Below, piece after piece: positions 6,519-8,516 of a stretch of DNA of 8,516 nt. The position numbers and the translations under genes were made by a program. Source of the stretch: an uncultured Eubacterium sp. (GTDB lineage: Bacteria; Bacillota; Clostridia; Lachnospirales; Lachnospiraceae); NCBI GenBank assembly GCA_947573465.1, contig CANPET010000062.1, positions 1-8,516 of the forward strand, written 5' to 3'. Under the pieces are notes generated by a model, which was not told the origin of the DNA, did no database searches, and saw nothing but the letters and a program-made list of their open reading frames with translations. The stretch's first letter is position 1, and every line of letters starts with the position of its first letter.

Positions 6519-6653
6519 ATGAGCCATGCGTACCTCGATTCCACTTCGTTTCATCTCGGTCGTGGGCTTTCGCCCTATAATCGAAAAATTAAATATTCAC
6601 TTTTGCAAGCAAGCTTGCAACGTGATATTTAATTTTTCGATTGCATGGCTCAT
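6519..6653 (-). other. 135-bp structured element of unknown class in the leuA leader
   Basis: The ends are an 11-bp inverted repeat: ATGAGCCATGC (6519-6529) and GCATGGCTCAT (6643-6653). Inside, arms 6579-6600 and 6622-6642 pair over about 21 base pairs with one bulge, and enclose TTGCAA arms (6603-6608, 6615-6620). A second hairpin at 6564-6575 reads GGGC-GAAA-GCCC on the minus strand. The GNRA loop appears only on that strand, so the functional RNA is likely minus. The remaining 30 bases or so (6530-6563) hold two similar short motifs, GATGAAACGA and GTGGAATCGA. The result is a closed multi-branch structure. I do not recognise a known riboswitch, ribozyme or intron in it, and I see no target-site duplication at its ends. 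Confidence 0.55.
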
Positions 6654-6667
6654 TGCCATCACGTAGA

Positions 6668-6930
6668 ACGTCTCTGTGCTTCAATAGAAGCACAGAGACG
6701 TAAACTTTACATACGCGGTACCACTCTGTTTCATGTAATACATGCTCTTATCAGATGCATAAACATCTGTTCCTATAACGGGGAAATCCGTCCAAACCTA
6801 CACACTATTCATAACAATGTTATTATAAGCTTCAGCCAGAAACTCTGAGGCGAGTTCACCGGTTCACATCTAATGTCTCACACCTTCCGACATCTCTCTG
6901 AAATCCGCTTACCAGTTACTATTCCTCTTC
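6668..6930 (-). ncRNA. T-box leader, leucine-specific, upstream of leuA
   Basis: The minus strand begins GAAGAGGAATAGTAACTGG (Stem I base with AGTA). The AGAGAG and GGTGTGA elements of the Stem I distal loops follow, with ATGTC/GACAT arms. The specifier loop reads GTGAACTCGCC, so the specifier is CUC (6854-6852), a leucine codon that fits leuA. The antiterminator holds the T-box core AGAGTGGTACCGCG (to 6714), whose UGGU bulge pairs with the tRNA acceptor end. A terminator stem follows: perfect 15-bp arms at 6668-6682 and 6687-6701. Uncharged tRNA-Leu should favour the antiterminator and expression. Unusually, no U-run follows the terminator stem: TCTACGTG is next. Confidence 0.9.
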
Positions 6931-6965
6931 AATGTTTTTATTCTTTTTAGGATTGAACATATACT

Positions 6966-6996
6966 AACATATGCATTTACTTTTGTATAGTGACAA
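6966..6996 (-). promoter_or_regulatory. Possible promoter of the T-box/leuA unit
   Basis: TTGTCA (6996-6991) is followed by TATGTT (6971-6966) after 19 bases, or by CATATG after 17. Neither pair is strong. It lies directly after the beta-glucuronidase stop codon and upstream of T-box Stem I, where a promoter is needed because no terminator is visible. Readthrough from the upstream gene is the alternative. Confidence 0.3.
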
Positions 6997-6998
6997 AT

Positions 6999-8516
6999 TT
7001 AATCAGTTTGTTTGATATATTTTAATCTTTCACTCCATCTCTCCTTCAACATATATGCTGACATCTTCGGTTGTCTGTTTCTGGTAAAGATTCCTTTTTT
7101 GTTTCCATCCACACGGTTCAATCCCTGCTTTGTCTGGAAATCAGCAAAAGCCCATGGATGCTCTCCTATCATAAATTCCAGTTTGTCAAATATCTTATGG
7201 AATTCATTCATATACATACACTGAAATTCTTCCGTGAATGCTACTGCCGGTGTCTTATGGTATCCTGCAATTGTATCTGCACCATACTCACTCATAATAA
7301 TTGGCTTATGATACTTGTTGTACCATTTGTTCATCTCATTCTCTAATTGAAGTCCGATAACTTCCAGATGACTGTGATCTGTATACCATGCATAATATCT
7401 GTTTACGCAGATAACATCGAGCCACTGACTGACTTTATCCCCATCAGGTCCCGTCGTATGCACCATAGTAACTGGTCTGGTATCATCCAGACTTCTCATC
7501 GTCTCTATAACCTCTTTAAAATATGGTACAGCCCCTTCTTCATGGGTTGCAGCCTCATTTGCCACACTCCACATCATAACACATGGATGATTTTTGTCAC
7601 GATTATACATATCTGTCAGCATATCTTTATGATGTACCAATGTGTCATCATTGACTCTGTTTCCTGCAAAAACACTGTTTCCATCCCAGAAACACATTCC
7701 TACAGCCGGCACTTCATCAATGACTACAAACCCTTCTCGATCAGCCAGCATCATCAACTCTTCAGAATATGGATAATGGGACGTTCTGAACGAATTTGCT
7801 CCCATCCATTTTAGCAAATTAAAATCACGGATGTTGAGCGCCTCATCCATTCCTTTTCCATGTACATCACTATCTTCATGCTTACCAAATCCCTGGAAAT
7901 AAAACTCTTTCCCATTAATCAGGAAAGCTTTATCCGTCACTTCTATTGTTCTGAGTCCAAACTGCTCTGCATATGTATCATGTTCACCTTCTACTTTTAG
8001 TTGATAAAGATAAGCAGCTCCCGGATTCCAAAGATGCGGATTTACAATTTCTGTTTCTACATACCACTTATTCTCATCGTTCAGACATTTTTCCACAGCT
8101 TTCTCTGACACAATATTTCCTGCCTCATCAACAACTTTTACCACACATATTTCATCTGTAGAAGTGATAAGCGCTTTTACAACTGCCTCATTTTCTTTTA
8201 TCTCTGTTTTAATAACAATATCTTCAATGTATTTCTTTGGTGTTGTGTACAGTTTTACCGGTCTGTGTAATCCTGAGTAATTATAGAAATCAAAGTAAGT
8301 TTCCTGATAATGAAAACCTTCCGGATACCCCGGTCCTTCTTTATGAATAATCTCTCCACAAGGAATGCATGTCCAGTCAAGGATATTACTGAGTGCAACT
8401 GTCACACGATGCTCCTCTAAAGGAGACTGCTCAATCATTTCTGTAATATCTGCCTCAAATGGGAGAAACCCGCCTTTATGTTTTACAACTTCAGTTCCAT
8501 CTACCCATACTGTTGC
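6999..8516 (-). CDS. uidA: Beta-glucuronidase (GH2), 5' end outside the window
   Basis: Hydrolyses beta-D-glucuronides, such as conjugated bile pigments, steroids and drugs. The reading frame stays open to the window edge. The 505 visible residues start at about residue 93 of the E. coli enzyme (603 aa), so roughly 90 residues are missing. An ATG at 8438 is internal, because the 26 codons before it (ATVWVDGTEVVKHKGGFLPF) are clearly homologous. Order: the end of the sugar-binding domain, the immunoglobulin-like domain (visible residues about 85-190), then the TIM barrel. The acid/base Glu is at visible residue 321 in WSVANE and the nucleophile Glu at 410 in MSEYG, a spacing of 89 against 91 in E. 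coli. GNKKGIFTR near 472 is the NxKG motif that recognises the glucuronate carboxylate. The loop after VPAVG is about nine residues shorter than in E. coli, so the enzyme is probably not of the full Loop-1 type. No signal peptide can be judged. Confidence 0.95.
   Translation of the reverse strand, partial: ATVWVDGTEVVKHKGGFLPFEADITEMIEQSPLEEHRVTVALSNILDWTCIPCGEIIHKEGPGYPEGFHYQETYFDFYNYSGLHRPVKLYTTPKKYIEDIVIKTEIKENEAVVKALITSTDEICVVKVVDEAGNIVSEKAVEKCLNDENKWYVETEIVNPHLWNPGAAYLYQLKVEGEHDTYAEQFGLRTIEVTDKAFLINGKEFYFQGFGKHEDSDVHGKGMDEALNIRDFNLLKWMGANSFRTSHYPYSEELMMLADREGFVVIDEVPAVGMCFWDGNSVFAGNRVNDDTLVHHKDMLTDMYNRDKNHPCVMMWSVANEAATHEEGAVPYFKEVIETMRSLDDTRPVTMVHTTGPDGDKVSQWLDVICVNRYYAWYTDHSHLEVIGLQLENEMNKWYNKYHKPIIMSEYGADTIAGYHKTPAVAFTEEFQCMYMNEFHKIFDKLEFMIGEHPWAFADFQTKQGLNRVDGNKKGIFTRNRQPKMSAYMLKERWSERLKYIKQTD

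Noticed and set aside
6519..6653. A retron-like non-coding RNA on the plus strand (terminal inverted repeat, small hairpin, then a long hairpin)
   Set aside because: The layout is superficially similar, but there is no reverse transcriptase in the window, the GNRA loop argues for the minus strand, and it sits within an amino-acid gene leader.
6601..6663. A leader peptide starting near 6658 on the minus strand (MAMSHAIEKLNITLQACLQK)
   Set aside because: There is no convincing ribosome site, it lies inside the long hairpin, and leucine control is already explained by the T-box.
6645..6848. Plus-strand open frame across the T-box
   Set aside because: It is the antisense of the T-box antiterminator and terminator stems and does not resemble a protein.

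Overview
The window reads as chromosomal DNA of an anaerobic Firmicute, most likely a gut Lachnospiraceae (Clostridia). The evidence is low-GC DNA with strong AGGAGG-type ribosome binding sites, a SAM-I riboswitch on metK, a T-box leader on a leucine gene, a lysine-rich fibronectin-III lipoprotein typical of that family, and a gut-type beta-glucuronidase. Every gene I can support is on the minus strand, so transcription runs from high to low coordinates.

In order of transcription: (1) 6999-8516, the C-terminal five-sixths of a GH2 beta-glucuronidase whose 5' end lies outside the window. (2) 6382-6998, a long leader holding a leucine-type T-box (CUC specifier), a 135-bp element closed by an 11-bp inverted repeat, and a perfect 16-bp-arm AT palindrome. 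(3) 4393-6381, a leuA gene whose 662-aa product carries an intact 2-isopropylmalate synthase (catalytic and leucine-regulatory domains) followed by a complete AraC-type double helix-turn-helix. (4) 3360-4307, an LppM-like lipoprotein with a C-terminal FN3 domain and a good terminator. (5) 2427-3233, a formate/nitrite-family channel. (6) 2177-2384, promoter, SAM-I aptamer and terminator controlling metK. (7) 896-2083, metK. (8) 238-753, a small phage- or ICE-type protein with a probable 3' frameshift, lying between two copies of a ~100-bp terminator-containing repeat. (9) A near-consensus promoter and the first three codons of a further gene that leaves the window at base 1.

Functionally this is a set of independently controlled housekeeping units rather than one operon. 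Two amino-acid pathways are controlled by RNA: leucine supply through tRNA-Leu charging, and SAM supply through SAM binding. The main novelty candidate is the LeuA-AraC fusion. The enzyme's leucine-binding domain sits directly before a DNA-binding domain, so the protein could be a leucine-sensing transcription factor that is also the first committed enzyme of leucine synthesis. Its gene has an unusual leader in which the T-box terminator stem has no U-run and is followed by a separate structured element. The second point of interest is the 730-bp spaced repeat around the mobile-type gene next to metK.
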